The notes under the pieces were generated by a model. The model was not told the DNA's origin. It worked only from the letters and a program-made list of their open reading frames with translations, and did not search any database. The position numbers and the translations under genes were made by a program. A stretch of DNA of 61,546 nucleotides from Lachnospiraceae bacterium (GTDB taxonomy: Bacteria > Bacillota > Clostridia > Lachnospirales > Lachnospiraceae): NCBI GenBank assembly GCA_016288705.1, contig JAEELB010000262.1:1-61546 (forward strand), in the 5' to 3' direction. Shown here one piece after another: positions 27,501-37,708 of the stretch. How positions within the stretch are numbered: position 1 is the first letter of the stretch; each line of letters begins with the position of its first letter.

Positions 27501-29732
27501 ATGGACATTTTCCACCTCTCTCGTGCATCCGGGATCAGTGAACCAGCCGCCGAATACCTTTCTCTCATTATCATTTACGACCGTGGGATATCTCCCGTTT
27601 ACGGTGCCTCCCACGGGAACCCTGACAGTCCAGGTATCGCTGTCTGATACGGATGCAAATCTTCCGCCGTTGGCGTTAAAGGTCACGCTGCAGGCATCAG
27701 CGTATCCCGCATAGAAGGTGACATCATCGGTCACCGCAAGGTCCATGATCCCGGACCGGGTGATGCCCTTTGTACGGGCAGGGTCCCTGAACCAGCCTGC
27801 AAAAGCGCTGCCCGGATCGTCAGGCACGGGATCGGCGGGCATGTCAAGACCCATCTGCCTTATGCTTTTATTATCGGTGACATCAAGAGTGCAGGATGAA
27901 GCGCCGTCCACCTTTCCCGCTCCGAGATCGAAGGTGACTGTGTGTATATCCATCCACTTTGCGTAGAGAGTCACATCCTGTGATATCGTAAAATCCGATG
28001 CAGGTCTTTTGCATTCCTGATCATAGTGCCATCCGGCGAAGACCTTTCCGTCCCGTTCGGCCACAAAATTGCCGGGATATACCTTTCCGCCGCTCTCACC
28101 GTCTTTCCAGGCCTGCTGTACTCTGTACGGGGACGCGAATTTTTCATCCCGTTCCCATTCTGTCGTCACCACGCCGCCCCGGGCATCATAGGTCACCACC
28201 TTGAAAAAGTCTTCTTCCCATACTGCGTAAAGGGTGGTATCTTTTGAAGGATCCAAGGTAGCGCTGAGCGATATGTAGGGGGTGAAATAATTCCCTTCAT
28301 ACGGATATTTCGGAGTTTTCGCGTCCTTTGTCTCGGCCCAGCCCGCGAATCTTAAGTGAAGATCCTCGTTCAGGATAGTTCCGGAGTCCGAGAAATACAT
28401 CTCTTCATCCGTCCATATCGAAAAACCCAGGGGATCCCTGCTGACAGCATCCTTTTTCTCATTGAGGAAATACCCGCCGTTGGGATCCAGAAGCAGGAGC
28501 TTGTATACGTTTTCCCAGCCGGCATAGAACTCAACATCGTCGGTGACGGTGACTGGTTTGCCATCATCTGAAACGGGGACGGTGCAATTCTTATCCCTGA
28601 ACCAGCCTTTAAACTTCATCCTGGGGTTATTATGCTTTATATATCTGCCATCAATATTCGAAGGATAAAATGATGAATAACCAGTCGCATCCACCCGGCA
28701 GGCAGTGGTCTCATAGACAAAGCCCAGGTTCTTTTCCTCATAATCGTAGCACTCACGGTCAAAGAAAGCCTCACCGTCAGAGGATTTCAGGGTGACGACA
28801 TATTTGTTCTTTCTGTAACCGGCATAGTAAGTGACATTGGAATCAGGGATCATATCGTAAAGGTCGGAATCACTGATCTTATCGGATGTCCTTCCGGGGT
28901 CATCATACCAGCCGTCAAGGGAATAATGATAATCCGTGTTCCTGACTTTATTGAAGTCGGGTTTGAAAATACCGTTGGAATAACTGAGTTTCTTCCCTGA
29001 GGGTATCTTTACCTCAAGTTTTTTAAGCCTCTTCTTATCACCGTAGTCAACACCATCCGGCCAATAGTATCCCGTATCGAACGGAGCGTTTACCCCGTCG
29101 AACACATAGGTCACGGTGTGGAAGGAGTCGGTCCAGCCGGCATAGATGGTGGTTCCGGGAGCAGGCAGTTTTTCTACGGAAATGTCATAGTAATTGCTGT
29201 ATGGATCCTCATCATCTGACAGGAGGGTAACGCATGAGGCTTCGGCAAACCACCCGAGGAACACATAGCCCTCCCTCACGGGCCTGTATTCGTCACTGTA
29301 TCCGCCGATATACCCATATTCGTTATAATATGCGAATTTTGTGGTCTCTCCGTCAGGGAACTTTCCTCCGTTTGCATCGAGATGCCAGTAGCCGTCATCA
29401 CCGGCAGGCAGCAATTCTTCATCCTCTCCGTCTGCGGAAGCAGGGGCTGCGGTTTCCGCTTCCACCGGGGCTTCAGCTGCCTCAGTGAGAGTATCCGAAG
29501 TATCCGGAGAACCCGCCTCAGTCCCGGTCTCCTCTTCAGCACCGGAAGCAGGGGCTGCGGTTTCCTGAGCCGAAGGAAAGTCGTCTCTTATCTGCCCTTC
29601 CTCTTCGGCAGCGGAAGACGTTTCATTCCGGATCCCGCCTTCGGAAGCGCTGACTGCAACAGGCTGCAGAGAAGCCGCGATCATGGCTGAAGCCAGAACG
29701 ACTGCCAGGATCATTCTCTTCATACCGTTCAT
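24525..29732 (-). CDS. Giant secreted repeat protein (InlB B-type repeats plus Ig-like Big_2 domains)
   Basis: The 1735 residues start with a signal peptide (MKRMILAVVLASAMIAASLQPVAVSA) and an acidic Thr/Ala/Glu-rich stretch to about 110. About eleven repeats of roughly 80 residues follow (about 115-1190) with the Listeria-Bacteroides signature, for example VTFNANGG and FGGWFTDPGC then VTLYAKW. The C-terminal third holds five or six bacterial Ig-like (Big_2) domains with SVASVDKKGKITGKGKG-type strands. There is no LPxTG motif, S-layer domain or terminal membrane anchor, so attachment to the cell is unclear. A GGAGG site seven bases before the ATG supports the start. Likely an adhesin. Confidence 0.88.
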   Translation of the reverse strand: MNGMKRMILAVVLASAMIAASLQPVAVSASEGGIRNETSSAAEEEGQIRDDFPSAQETAAPASGAEEETGTEAGSPDTSDTLTEAAEAPVEAETAAPASADGEDEELLPAGDDGYWHLDANGGKFPDGETTKFAYYNEYGYIGGYSDEYRPVREGYVFLGWFAEASCVTLLSDDEDPYSNYYDISVEKLPAPGTTIYAGWTDSFHTVTYVFDGVNAPFDTGYYWPDGVDYGDKKRLKKLEVKIPSGKKLSYSNGIFKPDFNKVRNTDYHYSLDGWYDDPGRTSDKISDSDLYDMIPDSNVTYYAGYRKNKYVVTLKSSDGEAFFDRECYDYEEKNLGFVYETTACRVDATGYSSFYPSNIDGRYIKHNNPRMKFKGWFRDKNCTVPVSDDGKPVTVTDDVEFYAGWENVYKLLLLDPNGGYFLNEKKDAVSRDPLGFSIWTDEEMYFSDSGTILNEDLHLRFAGWAETKDAKTPKYPYEGNYFTPYISLSATLDPSKDTTLYAVWEEDFFKVVTYDARGGVVTTEWERDEKFASPYRVQQAWKDGESGGKVYPGNFVAERDGKVFAGWHYDQECKRPASDFTISQDVTLYAKWMDIHTVTFDLGAGKVDGASSCTLDVTDNKSIRQMGLDMPADPVPDDPGSAFAGWFRDPARTKGITRSGIMDLAVTDDVTFYAGYADACSVTFNANGGRFASVSDSDTWTVRVPVGGTVNGRYPTVVNDNERKVFGGWFTDPGCTREVENVHDLTVNGDMTLFAGFADCYIVTFDANHSGAKLDGSEAPVKVKVRKGEPFRCGADGSEADLIDNEPELDYSAVTDMLPRRQNYFDYILWNTEKDGSGKEYTFYSYEDHKNHFSNKPTGFVPTGDITLYIVWNEAVSVTFDSNGVGYFREGEEEDRKYGKLTEDKKCRVLMVPKGIPFGKISTPWLDSVDGYSIYPVWYDDPQGKTRHEYGPVNENIRIYAYNSSRSSNSVRMNGETEEPVPAPEKDLFTPAGDSDSNVTFHAGDGFFGSPEKKTDSGVNDSDHALSCKIPEIDDPELGFSGWYYDEELTRPVPRERQWLGSYESVCLDLPSSVKDLYAGYDRVFTVTLSANGGYFDLGPDRIKDPSVSMREDTAISVKNRYLPYGARINDISLRVRRDGNKIFDGWYYDAEGTRKAVLTCHTDNEVYEYYEYLKPDRDVTLYAKWVDHTLPDSISVTPDTTSPIALKVGEELRLKATVEPSSAAAGKQVHWYIRENMFEISENNYLGWEYAGKLTDDGLVTALRRGDMSVYAELNGVVSKQLSISVTDDGQSDPDDPYVGERSGLDPEPEVITTPGSGKASIYLVKGQSYVAGAGTWTSDDKSVASVDKKGKITGKGKGKTVVRNSAAGLGGISEYQVTVSEPSVYIGSQGNTKASLLIGSTVQASVGGLGDASDHYPRAWTTSNGAVATVEDGLVTAVGKGSAKISAVIGGKSYTCSVKVEEAVTDKQTKDFDGKTVRLVPLQTMALKFNNASFTCKDSSWESSLSMNVLKDKKDRVTGYADGVVYVTKAGKLTAIGAGSSELTGTDRQGRKVSLKVVVSEPAERTLFLVPGKKATIGYYQVKNKNATDWSSSNTAVSMGDNGKVTAASSIPQGESQMSRVTCTYNPYSDPQYKTSGFKFTTLVYVENPALTVDSKLKNDTKPGNYVLELNRGEKYDGLKVTGLVQQAIFMSSKKNVAFVDENGMVYARSSGKAKISMKIKGRAINVNVIVR

Positions 29733-29821
29733 ATCTCATCCTCCTTTGAAATGTGATCCTCTGCGCCGGGATCGCCTGCCGGCCGGAGCCGGTGACTATC
29801 GACGCCTGTATGACCGAAAAA

Positions 29822-29858
29822 GAAAAAAATATCCCACAGCATGACTGCCGTGGGATAT
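29822..29858 (-). terminator. Rho-independent terminator of rplM-rpsI
   Basis: On the minus strand ATATCCCAC and GTGGGATAT form a stem followed by a run of seven T. It lies 27 bp beyond the rpsI stop. Confidence 0.9.
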
Positions 29859-29884
29859 AAGGAAACGCATTTGCTGCCCAAAAC

Positions 29885-30286
29885 TCACCTCTTTGAGAAC
29901 TGAGGCGCTCTTCTCGCTCCCTTGAGACCGTATTTCTTTCTTTCTTTCATTCTCGGGTCTCTACTCAGATAACCGTCGCTCTTGAGAACCGCTCTGTAAT
30001 CCGGATCCGCCTCGTTCAGGGCTCTGGCAATGCCGTGCCTAACGGCTCCTGCCTGTCCCGAAAGACCGCCGCCCTTAACGGTGATATACGCGTCATACTT
30101 TCCGGAAGCTTCCACTGCCTCAAGGGGCTCGGTCACAGTCTTCCTTATGTTTTCATCACCGAAATAGTCCTCAAGGCTTCTGCCGTTGATGGTGATGCCG
30201 CCCTTTCCGGGGCTCAGGAACACCCTGGCCACGGCGCTCTTACGCCTGCCGGTGCCGTAATATCTTTCAATGTTTTTCTTAGCCAT
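29885..30286 (-). CDS. rpsI: Ribosomal protein S9
   Basis: A 133-residue 30S subunit protein. It begins with [16 protein letters not shown] and ends with the basic tail [17 protein letters not shown], which reaches the P-site tRNA. It follows rplM by 19 bp in the universally conserved L13-S9 pair. Confidence 0.97.
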   Translation of the reverse strand: MAKKNIERYYGTGRRKSAVARVFLSPGKGGITINGRSLEDYFGDENIRKTVTEPLEAVEASGKYDAYITVKGGGLSGQAGAVRHGIARALNEADPDYRAVLKSDGYLSRDPRMKERKKYGLKGARRAPQFSKR

Positions 30287-30305
30287 TTACCTCGATACCT
30301 CCGTC

Positions 30306-30743
30306 TCAGGATCTGATCTCGAGCGCTTCAGGCTTCTGCGCAGCCTGTTCATGCTCGGGTCCCGCGTACACATGGAGCTTCTTGAACATCTTTCTTCCGA
30401 GAGAATTCTTGGGAAGCATTCCTTTTACAGCCATTTCCACCACTCTCTCAGGCTTCTTTTCCATCATTTCCCTGAGGGTGGTCTGCTTGAAGCCGCCTAC
30501 ATAGGGAGTATGTCTGACATACACCTTCTGCTCCAGCTTCCTGCCTGTAACCTTGATCTTTGACGCGTTCACGACTATCACATAGTCTCCTGTGTCAAGG
30601 AAGGGGGTAAACTCAGGCTTGTTCTTTCCTCTGAGTACTGCGGCGACTCCTGATGCAAGTCTGCCGAGCGTCATGCCTTCGGCGTCGACGACATACCACT
30701 TTTTCTCGATGGCGCCCTCGCCTGGAATAAAAGTACCGTTCAT
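30306..30743 (-). CDS. rplM: Ribosomal protein L13
   Basis: A 145-residue 50S subunit protein with [37 protein letters not shown] and [15 protein letters not shown] segments. The ATG at 30743 has an AAAGGAAAGGAA purine tract; a longer frame to 30791 lacks support. The transcript from the upstream promoter has a GC-rich leader of about 140 bases, where an autoregulatory L13 leader structure could lie, although I cannot match the known consensus by eye. Confidence 0.96.
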   Translation of the reverse strand: MNGTFIPGEGAIEKKWYVVDAEGMTLGRLASGVAAVLRGKNKPEFTPFLDTGDYVIVVNASKIKVTGRKLEQKVYVRHTPYVGGFKQTTLREMMEKKPERVVEMAVKGMLPKNSLGRKMFKKLHVYAGPEHEQAAQKPEALEIRS

Positions 30744-30890
30744 TTCCTTTCCTTTCTGTTGTAACACGACATCCCCGCCCCTGCCGTACACAACGGATGT
30801 CCGGGCCGTCCTCTCCGGCCGCAGGGGATATCCGAACTCTGGAAAAGCGCTCTGCCGGGGAGCAGAAACCCTCTTCCGTCACGAAGTAAG

Positions 30891-30919
30891 ATTATATTTT
30901 ATCCGGACCGGCATGTCAA
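30891..30919 (-). promoter_or_regulatory. Consensus promoter of rplM-rpsI
   Basis: TTGACA-N17-TATAAT is a perfect sigma-A promoter on the minus strand, as expected for ribosomal protein genes. Confidence 0.9.
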
Positions 30920-31007
30920 GGCTTTTGAGCCGGTTTTCCGCACTGATTTGTCCCGAATCGGGGAAATGATCAAAGGGAGCAGGATGTCCGGCGGAATGCG
31001 CGGTCCG

Positions 31008-32885
31008 TCAGGCCGTGTGGGCGTTGTTGCTCGCCAGGAAGGACAGGAACTCTTTCTCAGGAACAGGTCTGGAATAATAAAATCCCTGTATGTATTCTAC
31101 GCCCATGTCCTTCATCACCTGCATCTGTTCTTCCGTCTCTATGCCCTCCACCACGACGCTCATATTCATCTTATGGAGCATATCCACCATACCCGTCAGC
31201 ACATGCTTTATCTTTTCGTTGTCGAAGAAGCCCCGGGTGAAGGAATAGTCGAATTTGATAGTCTTTACGGGCATATTTACGAAGTAATCGATATTGGAAC
31301 GTCCCGTTCCGAAGTCATCCAGGGAAAACTCTATGCCCTTTCTTCTCAGCTTGTCCATGTTCATGAGCATGACTTCACGGTTTTCCGCAGCGGCGGTCTC
31401 CGTGATCTCAAGATTGATAAGCCCGGGATCGATCTTATACCGGTCCATATTTTCCATTACGCTGTTCGCGGGGTTATCGTGATCGAACTGGGCAGCCGAC
31501 ACGTTGATCCCCACCTGTTCAAGGCCCAGCTTCTGGGCATCGCCCTTTGCAAGGAACCCGCACACCTTCTCCAGGACCCTGAACCCAAGGGGAATGATCT
31601 GTCCGGTCTCCTCCGCCACAGGTATGAACACCCCGGGAGGAACGATCTCTCCGTCTTCCTGTCTGATGCGCACGAGGGCTTCCGCCTCGTCAAACCGCGA
31701 CTCCTTCACATTGTAGAAGGGCTGGTAGAAGACCTCCACCCTGTCCGAGATCAGCGCGTCGTCGATCATTTCCTTTACGGCGTTCTGTTCCCGGAGTTTC
31801 AGGACCATCTCTTCATTTGCAACGGTTATCTCCTCTTCGCTCTCAAGGTACGTATGAAGGAAGCGGAAGAATTCGTCGGGCCCGCTCATTTCCATGCTGT
31901 CGGGGATCAGGAGGTAAGTGCCCTTTGCCGGAACGTCCTTCACGCCGTCCTTTTGCCTTTTTATATTTGCGGCCTTGTCAAACATCCGGTCCTTATCGTC
32001 GTAGAGGACGCAGAACGTGTCGTCGTCTATGCGGAAGGCGGGTTCTGGCCCCAGATTGACCAGAGCCCTCGCGGTCCTCATCACCGCATTCTGCTCCATG
32101 GCGTAATCCACGTAGTTGTTCAGGTAATGGATCTGGGCCGTAAACATGGAGAAGCGCTTGCCGTACCTGTATTTGTCATGGACGTAGGCCGAGAGGGCGT
32201 TTGTGGTGAAAAGACCCGTGGAACCGTCGATATACTCGCTGGGATTTTCCAACTGGATATAAAGGATGACCATGCCGAAGGCGGACGCAAATCCCACCAG
32301 CAGGATCTGGGGCTGGCAAAACTGGATGATGGCGGCCAGCATCCATATACCCTGCCAGAGGATCATGGCCGTAAATCTCCTGCCGGGCATCTGCTTCCTG
32401 TAAGCTATGGTGGTAACGATGGTGGAGAGGATGTAAATCGAAGAAAGGACATATGCGACGATGGTGGACATGCCGTAGGAATAGACCACGCGCCCCTCGG
32501 CCGTAAAACCGATGGGCAATACCAGCATGAGTATCTCTCCCACCACAAAGATCGAATGTGAAATGATCCTTACGACTTTAGCCCAGGTCTTGTCCCTGGG
32601 GAGCATGCTGGTGTACGCATATACGTATCCCAGATATCCCTGCATGACCAGCAGCATGATGTAAAGCCTGCACACTATCCCGGTTATGAAGGGGCTGAAT
32701 CCGTTGTGCACGGACATATTGATCAGAACGATGGACAGAATGTCGAAAGTAAGGCACGCAAAGCACGCGCTGATGGCGTGCTCAAAGAGCTTACGGTTCA
32801 TGAGGTCAAGTTTCTTCTCCCTGCGGAACATGACCGCGATCGTAAATAATATAAATAAAGCACAACATTGAAGCTCAATGTTCAT
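31008..32885 (-). CDS. Membrane-bound EAL-domain c-di-GMP phosphodiesterase
   Basis: The 625 residues have about seven N-terminal membrane segments (1-235), then a cytoplasmic region with a degenerate GGDEF-like fold (about 240-370, no GGDEF motif) and an EAL domain (about 380-620). The EAL domain keeps the catalytic set: EALVRI, the asparagine in INVSAAQF, the glutamate in LEITETA, DDFGTG, the lysine in VKTIKFD, and EGIET. It should hydrolyse c-di-GMP in response to a signal at the membrane. GGGGAG precedes the ATG. It is alone, between the rplM promoter and the cellobiose phosphorylase. Confidence 0.9.
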   Translation of the reverse strand: MNIELQCCALFILFTIAVMFRREKKLDLMNRKLFEHAISACFACLTFDILSIVLINMSVHNGFSPFITGIVCRLYIMLLVMQGYLGYVYAYTSMLPRDKTWAKVVRIISHSIFVVGEILMLVLPIGFTAEGRVVYSYGMSTIVAYVLSSIYILSTIVTTIAYRKQMPGRRFTAMILWQGIWMLAAIIQFCQPQILLVGFASAFGMVILYIQLENPSEYIDGSTGLFTTNALSAYVHDKYRYGKRFSMFTAQIHYLNNYVDYAMEQNAVMRTARALVNLGPEPAFRIDDDTFCVLYDDKDRMFDKAANIKRQKDGVKDVPAKGTYLLIPDSMEMSGPDEFFRFLHTYLESEEEITVANEEMVLKLREQNAVKEMIDDALISDRVEVFYQPFYNVKESRFDEAEALVRIRQEDGEIVPPGVFIPVAEETGQIIPLGFRVLEKVCGFLAKGDAQKLGLEQVGINVSAAQFDHDNPANSVMENMDRYKIDPGLINLEITETAAAENREVMLMNMDKLRRKGIEFSLDDFGTGRSNIDYFVNMPVKTIKFDYSFTRGFFDNEKIKHVLTGMVDMLHKMNMSVVVEGIETEEQMQVMKDMGVEYIQGFYYSRPVPEKEFLSFLASNNAHTA

Positions 32886-32981
32886 TCCATCTCCCCCTTG
32901 ACCGGAATGATCATCTTTTATCCACGCAAAACAGAAACGGCAGGGAGCGCCCCGTTATGAAAATACCGTTTGAGGAACCTG

Positions 32982-35417
32982 TCAGCCCATGGTAACCTCC
33001 ACAAGCACTCTTTCATTCACCCCGGCAGGCGGTATCACATTGCCGTCTATCTTCTCTCCGTTTACTATAACAGATTTTACGCCTTTTTCCACCCTGGAGG
33101 GATTTTTTATTTTTATGATATATCTGGCTCCCCTGTATATCCTTTTGACCGTGTAATCTCCAAAGTCCGAAGGTATGCAGGGATCGATCCTGAGGCCCTT
33201 AAGGGTAGGATACACGCCCAGAATGTACTGGCTTATGTTTGTGAAGGTCCAGGCCGCAGTTCCCGTCAGCCAGCTGTTCTTGGCTTCGCCAAAGGAAGGA
33301 GCGTCCTTCCCGGCCACCATCTGGCTGTACACATAGGGTTCTGTCCTGTGTATCTCGCTCTTGTCCTCCAGGAACCTGGGACAGGTCTTTTTGTATATCT
33401 CAAAAGCCCTGCTGCCCCTGCCGATCACCGTCTCGGCGATCGACACCCAGGGATTGACGTGGCAGAATATGCCCGCATTCTCCTTGTAGCCCGGAGGATA
33501 TGAAGATATCTCCCCGAGTTCGAGATGGTATCTGGTATAGGGGGGCTGAAGCAGCATGATCCCGTATTCGGTATCCAGACGTTCCTTCACGCTGTCCAGA
33601 GCCTTCCGGGCCAGACCTTCCCTCACGCCTATCCCGGCAAGGGAGCAGAAGCCGTTCGACTCAATGTATATCTTTCCCTCTTCGCAATCCTTTGACCCCA
33701 CCTTTCTGCCTTCGGCGTCGTAAGCTCTAAGGAACCACTCTCCGTCCCATCCGTTCTTCATGACGGCGTCACTCATCTTCTCGGTTTCAAACCTGGCTCT
33801 CTTCGCTTCCTCGTGATCTCCCACGGCATCGCAGATATCGGCGTACTCATTTCCGTACTTCACGAACATGCCGGCGATGAGCACGGATTCCGCCACAGGT
33901 CCCTCCGAAGGGCCGTAAGTCTGGAAGGACTCCCCGGGATGAGCGGAGAAACAGTTCAGGTTCAGGCAATCGTTCCAGTCAGCCCTCCCTATCAATGGCA
34001 GACCGTGAGGACCGAGGTGATTGACGGTGAAATCAAAAGACCTCTTGAGATGCTCCATGAGGGGCACCGCTTTATCCATATCACAATCGAAGGGAACCGT
34101 TTCCTTCAGTATGGACATATCCCCGGTCTCCCTGAGATATGCGCTGGCACCGGCGATGAGCCACAGGGGATCGTCATTAAAGCCGCTGCCGATATCCGAA
34201 TTTCCCTGCTTTGTCAGGGGCTGGTACTGGTGATAAGCGGATCCGTCCTCAAACTGGGTGGAGGCTATGTCGATAAGTCTCTCCCTTGCTTTGGCGGGGA
34301 TCAGATGGACGAAGCCCAGCAGATCCTGGCAGGAATCCCTGAAGCCCATCCCTCTTCCGATGCCCGACTCGTAATAAGAGGCGCTGCGGGACATGTTGAA
34401 GGTCACCATGCACTGATACTGGTTCCAGATGTTCACCATGCTGCTTACGTTTTCATCCCTGCAGTCCACGGAATATCTTTCCAGCAGTTCTTCCCAGTAT
34501 CTTCTGAGGTCATTGAAAGCCACGTCCACCTGACCGTCGGTGCTGTACTTTGACACCAGATTCCTTGCGCCTCTCTTATTTATGACCCCGGGTGCTTCCC
34601 ACTTGTTTTCCTCGGGATTTTCACAGTATCCCAGAACGTAGATCAGATCTATGGACTCATCCGGCAGAAGCCTCACATCCACCTGATGCGCCCCGATGGG
34701 GGACCAGCCGCTGGCTTTGGAATTTGTGCAGCCGTTCCCGAACACGGCATCCGGTCTGTCCGGGCCGTTATAGGGGCCAAGGAAGGCGTCCCTGCTGGTA
34801 TCGAAGGCAGTCATGGGGGTATTCACGGAAAAGAAGGCGTAATGATTTCTCCTTTCCCTGTATTCCGTCTTGTGATAAATGACGGAGTCCTCCACCTCCA
34901 CTTCCCCGGTGGACAGGTTCCTCTGGAAATTCTTCATATCGTCATCCGCATTCCAGAGACAGAATTCCACATATGAAAACACCTTCAGTTCCTTTACCAC
35001 ACCGGAGTCGTTCCTGATGGACAGCCTGTTTACCTCGCAGTTATCCCCCAGAGGGACAAAGCTGAGAACCTTGGCGTTGACTTTGTTCTTCGTGCCGTTA
35101 AAGGTGCCGTACCCTAGACCGAACCTGCAGATATACTCGTCAAGATCCGTCTTAACGGGCTGCCATCCGGGATTCCACACCACATCCTCGTCCTTGATAT
35201 AAAAGTAACAGCCGTTATTGTCTGAAGGGATGTTGTTGTAGCGATACCGGGTCAGACGAAGGAGCTTTGCATCCCTGTAGAATGAATACCCACCGCAGGT
35301 GTTTGATTTCAGAGAGAAGAAATCCTCCGTGCCCAGATAGTTGATCCAGGGAAGCGGCGTTTTGGGATTGCGGATCACATATTCCATCCTCTTGTCATCG
35401 AAATATCCGTATTTCAT
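32982..35417 (-). CDS. GH94 cellobiose phosphorylase
   Basis: An 811-residue cytoplasmic enzyme that phosphorolyses cellobiose to glucose 1-phosphate and glucose. It lacks a signal peptide. Hallmarks are [27 protein letters not shown] at the N-terminus, [14 protein letters not shown], the general-acid region [14 protein letters not shown] and the C-terminal [10 protein letters not shown]. Among GH94 members the short length and this opening fit cellobiose rather than cellodextrin or chitobiose phosphorylase. It is divergent from a LacI regulator whose likely operator lies in both promoters. Confidence 0.92.
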   Translation of the reverse strand: MKYGYFDDKRMEYVIRNPKTPLPWINYLGTEDFFSLKSNTCGGYSFYRDAKLLRLTRYRYNNIPSDNNGCYFYIKDEDVVWNPGWQPVKTDLDEYICRFGLGYGTFNGTKNKVNAKVLSFVPLGDNCEVNRLSIRNDSGVVKELKVFSYVEFCLWNADDDMKNFQRNLSTGEVEVEDSVIYHKTEYRERRNHYAFFSVNTPMTAFDTSRDAFLGPYNGPDRPDAVFGNGCTNSKASGWSPIGAHQVDVRLLPDESIDLIYVLGYCENPEENKWEAPGVINKRGARNLVSKYSTDGQVDVAFNDLRRYWEELLERYSVDCRDENVSSMVNIWNQYQCMVTFNMSRSASYYESGIGRGMGFRDSCQDLLGFVHLIPAKARERLIDIASTQFEDGSAYHQYQPLTKQGNSDIGSGFNDDPLWLIAGASAYLRETGDMSILKETVPFDCDMDKAVPLMEHLKRSFDFTVNHLGPHGLPLIGRADWNDCLNLNCFSAHPGESFQTYGPSEGPVAESVLIAGMFVKYGNEYADICDAVGDHEEAKRARFETEKMSDAVMKNGWDGEWFLRAYDAEGRKVGSKDCEEGKIYIESNGFCSLAGIGVREGLARKALDSVKERLDTEYGIMLLQPPYTRYHLELGEISSYPPGYKENAGIFCHVNPWVSIAETVIGRGSRAFEIYKKTCPRFLEDKSEIHRTEPYVYSQMVAGKDAPSFGEAKNSWLTGTAAWTFTNISQYILGVYPTLKGLRIDPCIPSDFGDYTVKRIYRGARYIIKIKNPSRVEKGVKSVIVNGEKIDGNVIPPAGVNERVLVEVTMG

Positions 35418-35453
35418 AGTACAGGCCTTTCTGCCAGATATGGCTGTCTTTCC

Positions 35454-35465
35454 TTAATCGTTTAA
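35454..35465. promoter_or_regulatory. LacI-type operator in the phosphorylase leader
   Basis: TTAATCGTTTAA is a near-palindrome with the CG centre typical of LacI-family sites, just downstream of the phosphorylase promoter. Its reverse complement shares ACGATTAA with the second site at 35579-35590. Confidence 0.75.
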
Positions 35466-35497
35466 GTGACATAGCACGTTTTTTTACCGCAGGAAAC

Positions 35498-35526
35498 ATT
35501 ATAATTGGGAATGTAAATGAAATCAA
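35498..35526 (-). promoter_or_regulatory. Cellobiose phosphorylase promoter
   Basis: TTGATT-N17-TATAAT on the minus strand. The operator lies about 33 bp downstream of the -10, placed to block transcription. Confidence 0.8.
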
Positions 35527-35542
35527 GCATAAATTTTATCAT

Positions 35543-35571
35543 TTGATTATTCTGAAAAAGTGAGATATAAT
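35543..35571 (+). promoter_or_regulatory. LacI-regulator promoter
   Basis: TTGATT-N17-TATAAT on the plus strand, the same hexamers and spacing as the divergent phosphorylase promoter; the two -35 boxes are 16 bp apart. Confidence 0.8.
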
Positions 35572-35578
35572 CAATGTC

Positions 35579-35590
35579 GAAAACGATTAA
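35579..35590. promoter_or_regulatory. LacI-type operator at the regulator's start site
   Basis: GAAAACGATTAA repeats the operator core and covers the predicted transcription start and the base before the GGAGG site, suggesting autorepression. Confidence 0.7.
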
Positions 35591-35603
35591 GGAGGACCGC
35601 CCT

Positions 35604-36626
35604 ATGGTCTCGATGAAAGAAATAGCCGAGCACTGCGGCGTGTCGGTGGCAACAGTCAGCAAAGCCCTTGGGGACAGAACGGACATAAGCGCCGAGCGCA
35701 AGGAACAGATAAGAAAAGCCGCCCGGGAAATGGGATATCTGCCCAACGCCGCGGCAAGGTCCCTTAAAACCCACAGATCCTACAACATAGGAGTCCTCTT
35801 TGTGGAGGAAGCCCACAGCGGTCTCACCCACGATTATTATTCATTTATCCTGGAAAGCTTTAAGGAGACGGTGGAGGAACAGGGCTACGATCTGACCTTT
35901 ATCAACGCTCACAATAAGAGCGACAGCGCCATGTCCTACATCGAGCACTGCAGATACAGGGGTTTCGACGGCATATTTGCAGCCTGCGTGAATTTCTACG
36001 ATCCCCGGGTGATAGAACTGGTGAAGAGCGAGATCCCCATCGTGACCGTGGATCACGTCTTCGACAACAAGACCTCGGTGCTTTCCGACAATGCCGGAGG
36101 CATGAGGGAGCTTTTTAAATATGTCTATTCCATGGGGCACAGGAAGATAGCCTACATTCACGGACACGATTCCGCCGTCACCAACAAAAGGCTCACGTCC
36201 TTCTACATGACCGCCGAGGAACTGGGGCTTGAGATCCCGGATGCCTACGTAAAAGAGGCTGCCTACAGGGATTCGAATACCACGGGGATCGAAATGCTCG
36301 AACTCATGAGGATGCCGGAGGATCTGAGGCCCACCTGCGTGCTGTGCCCGGACGATTACGCAGCCTTCGGCGCCGTCAGCGCCGCCAGAAACGCGGGACT
36401 GTCGATACCGGGCGACGTATCCATAGCCGGATACGACGGAATAGTCGCGGCAAGCCGGTTCGACCCGCCCCTCACTACCATCTCTCAGGACACGCGCTCA
36501 ATAGGACAGAAAAGCGGGGAAAGCCTGATCAGGCTGATAGAAGCACCGAAGACTACCCCGGCGCAGCAGATCGTCATCGAGGGAAGCCTGGTCAAAGGTA
36601 AGACCGTGGGACAGGCCTCTCACTGA
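35604..36626 (+). CDS. LacI-family transcriptional regulator
   Basis: The 340 residues comprise an N-terminal helix-turn-helix ([22 protein letters not shown]) with hinge helix and a periplasmic-binding-like sugar domain ([20 protein letters not shown] to [15 protein letters not shown]). It probably senses a cellobiose-derived sugar and represses the divergent phosphorylase. The ATG at 35604 has GGAGG eight bases upstream; the longer frame from 35574 would begin inside the operator. Its 3' end overlaps the converging prfA by 7 bp. Confidence 0.92.
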   Translation: MVSMKEIAEHCGVSVATVSKALGDRTDISAERKEQIRKAAREMGYLPNAAARSLKTHRSYNIGVLFVEEAHSGLTHDYYSFILESFKETVEEQGYDLTFINAHNKSDSAMSYIEHCRYRGFDGIFAACVNFYDPRVIELVKSEIPIVTVDHVFDNKTSVLSDNAGGMRELFKYVYSMGHRKIAYIHGHDSAVTNKRLTSFYMTAEELGLEIPDAYVKEAAYRDSNTTGIEMLELMRMPEDLRPTCVLCPDDYAAFGAVSAARNAGLSIPGDVSIAGYDGIVAASRFDPPLTTISQDTRSIGQKSGESLIRLIEAPKTTPAQQIVIEGSLVKGKTVGQASH

Positions 36627-37708
36627 TCGAATTCCAGGAGCCTGCGGGCCTGATCCGCCAGCCTAACCGGATCCAGCAGAGACTCCAGTTCCCCGTTCAT
36701 CACATCATCTATGCGGTAGACCGTAAGGTGGATCCTGTGGTCCGTGACCCTTCCCTGAGGGAAATTATAGGTCCTGATCTTCTCGGATCTGTCCCCCGAG
36801 CCCACCTGGCTCTTCCTGTCGGCGGACTCCCTGTCCCTGGCTTTCTGGGTTTCAAGAGCATACAGTTTTGTCCTGAGGAGGGCAAAAGCCTTTTCCTTGT
36901 TCTGTATCTGTGATTTCTCCGTCTGGCTGTAAATGACTATCCCCGTGGGATAATGAGTAAGTCTGACCGCGGAATCAGTGGTGTTCACGCACTGACCGCC
37001 GTTCCCGGAGGCCCGCATCACATCGATCCGGATATCCTTTTCGTCTATCGTCACGTCCACCGGCTCTGCCTCAGGCATCACCGCCACCGTGGCGGCGGAG
37101 GTGTGGATCCTCCCCTGGGACTCGGTTTCCGGCACTCTCTGAACCCTGTGGACGCCGCTTTCATACTTAAGAACGGAATAGGCGCCCTTCCCTTTAATAA
37201 GAAAACTGACGTTTTTTATTCCGCCGACTCCCGTGTCCTCCAGCTCCGTGAGCTCGCTGCTCCAGCCCTTCCGCTCTATATAGCGGGAATACATCCTGTA
37301 GAGATCGGAGGCAAAGAGAGCGGCCTCCTCCCCGCCGGTGCCCGCCCTTATTTCCATCACCACATTCCGGTCATCGTTGGGATCCGATGGGAGAAGCAGT
37401 ATCTTTATCTTTTGTTCAAGATCCAGAAGCCTTTCTGAAGAGGATTCCATCTCTTCCTTCGCCAGCCCTTTAAGCTCGGGGTCGGATTCGGTCTCAAGGA
37501 TCTCTCTGGCTTCGGAAGCGGATCTTTCCGTTTCCAGATACTGCCTGTAGAGCTCAGTCACCTCGGAAATGGAGCTTCTCTCCTTCATGAGGGAAGAAAG
37601 CCTCGACGGATCCGAGGCAGCAGCAGGCTCCGCCAGTTCCCTCTCCAGGTCTTCCAGCTTGTGTCCGATATCCTCCAGACGTTTCCTTATGATCTCGTTC
37701 AGCATCAC
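36620..37708 (-). CDS. prfA: Peptide chain release factor 1
   Basis: A 362-residue factor that terminates translation at UAA and UAG. It has the PCRF domain and RF1 anticodon region ([17 protein letters not shown]) and the catalytic GGQ loop in [19 protein letters not shown]. The residue after GGQ is cysteine; histidine is usual here. The ATG overlaps the stop of the fused prmC gene, which encodes the enzyme that methylates this glutamine. Confidence 0.95.
   Translation of the reverse strand: MMLNEIIRKRLEDIGHKLEDLERELAEPAAASDPSRLSSLMKERSSISEVTELYRQYLETERSASEAREILETESDPELKGLAKEEMESSSERLLDLEQKIKILLLPSDPNDDRNVVMEIRAGTGGEEAALFASDLYRMYSRYIERKGWSSELTELEDTGVGGIKNVSFLIKGKGAYSVLKYESGVHRVQRVPETESQGRIHTSAATVAVMPEAEPVDVTIDEKDIRIDVMRASGNGGQCVNTTDSAVRLTHYPTGIVIYSQTEKSQIQNKEKAFALLRTKLYALETQKARDRESADRKSQVGSGDRSEKIRTYNFPQGRVTDHRIHLTVYRIDDVMNGELESLLDPVRLADQARRLLEFDQ

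Noticed and set aside
30948..32561. A 537-codon plus-strand frame opposite the EAL gene
   Set aside because: Histidine- and leucine-rich antisense shadow. The minus-strand EAL protein has all catalytic motifs and a ribosome site.
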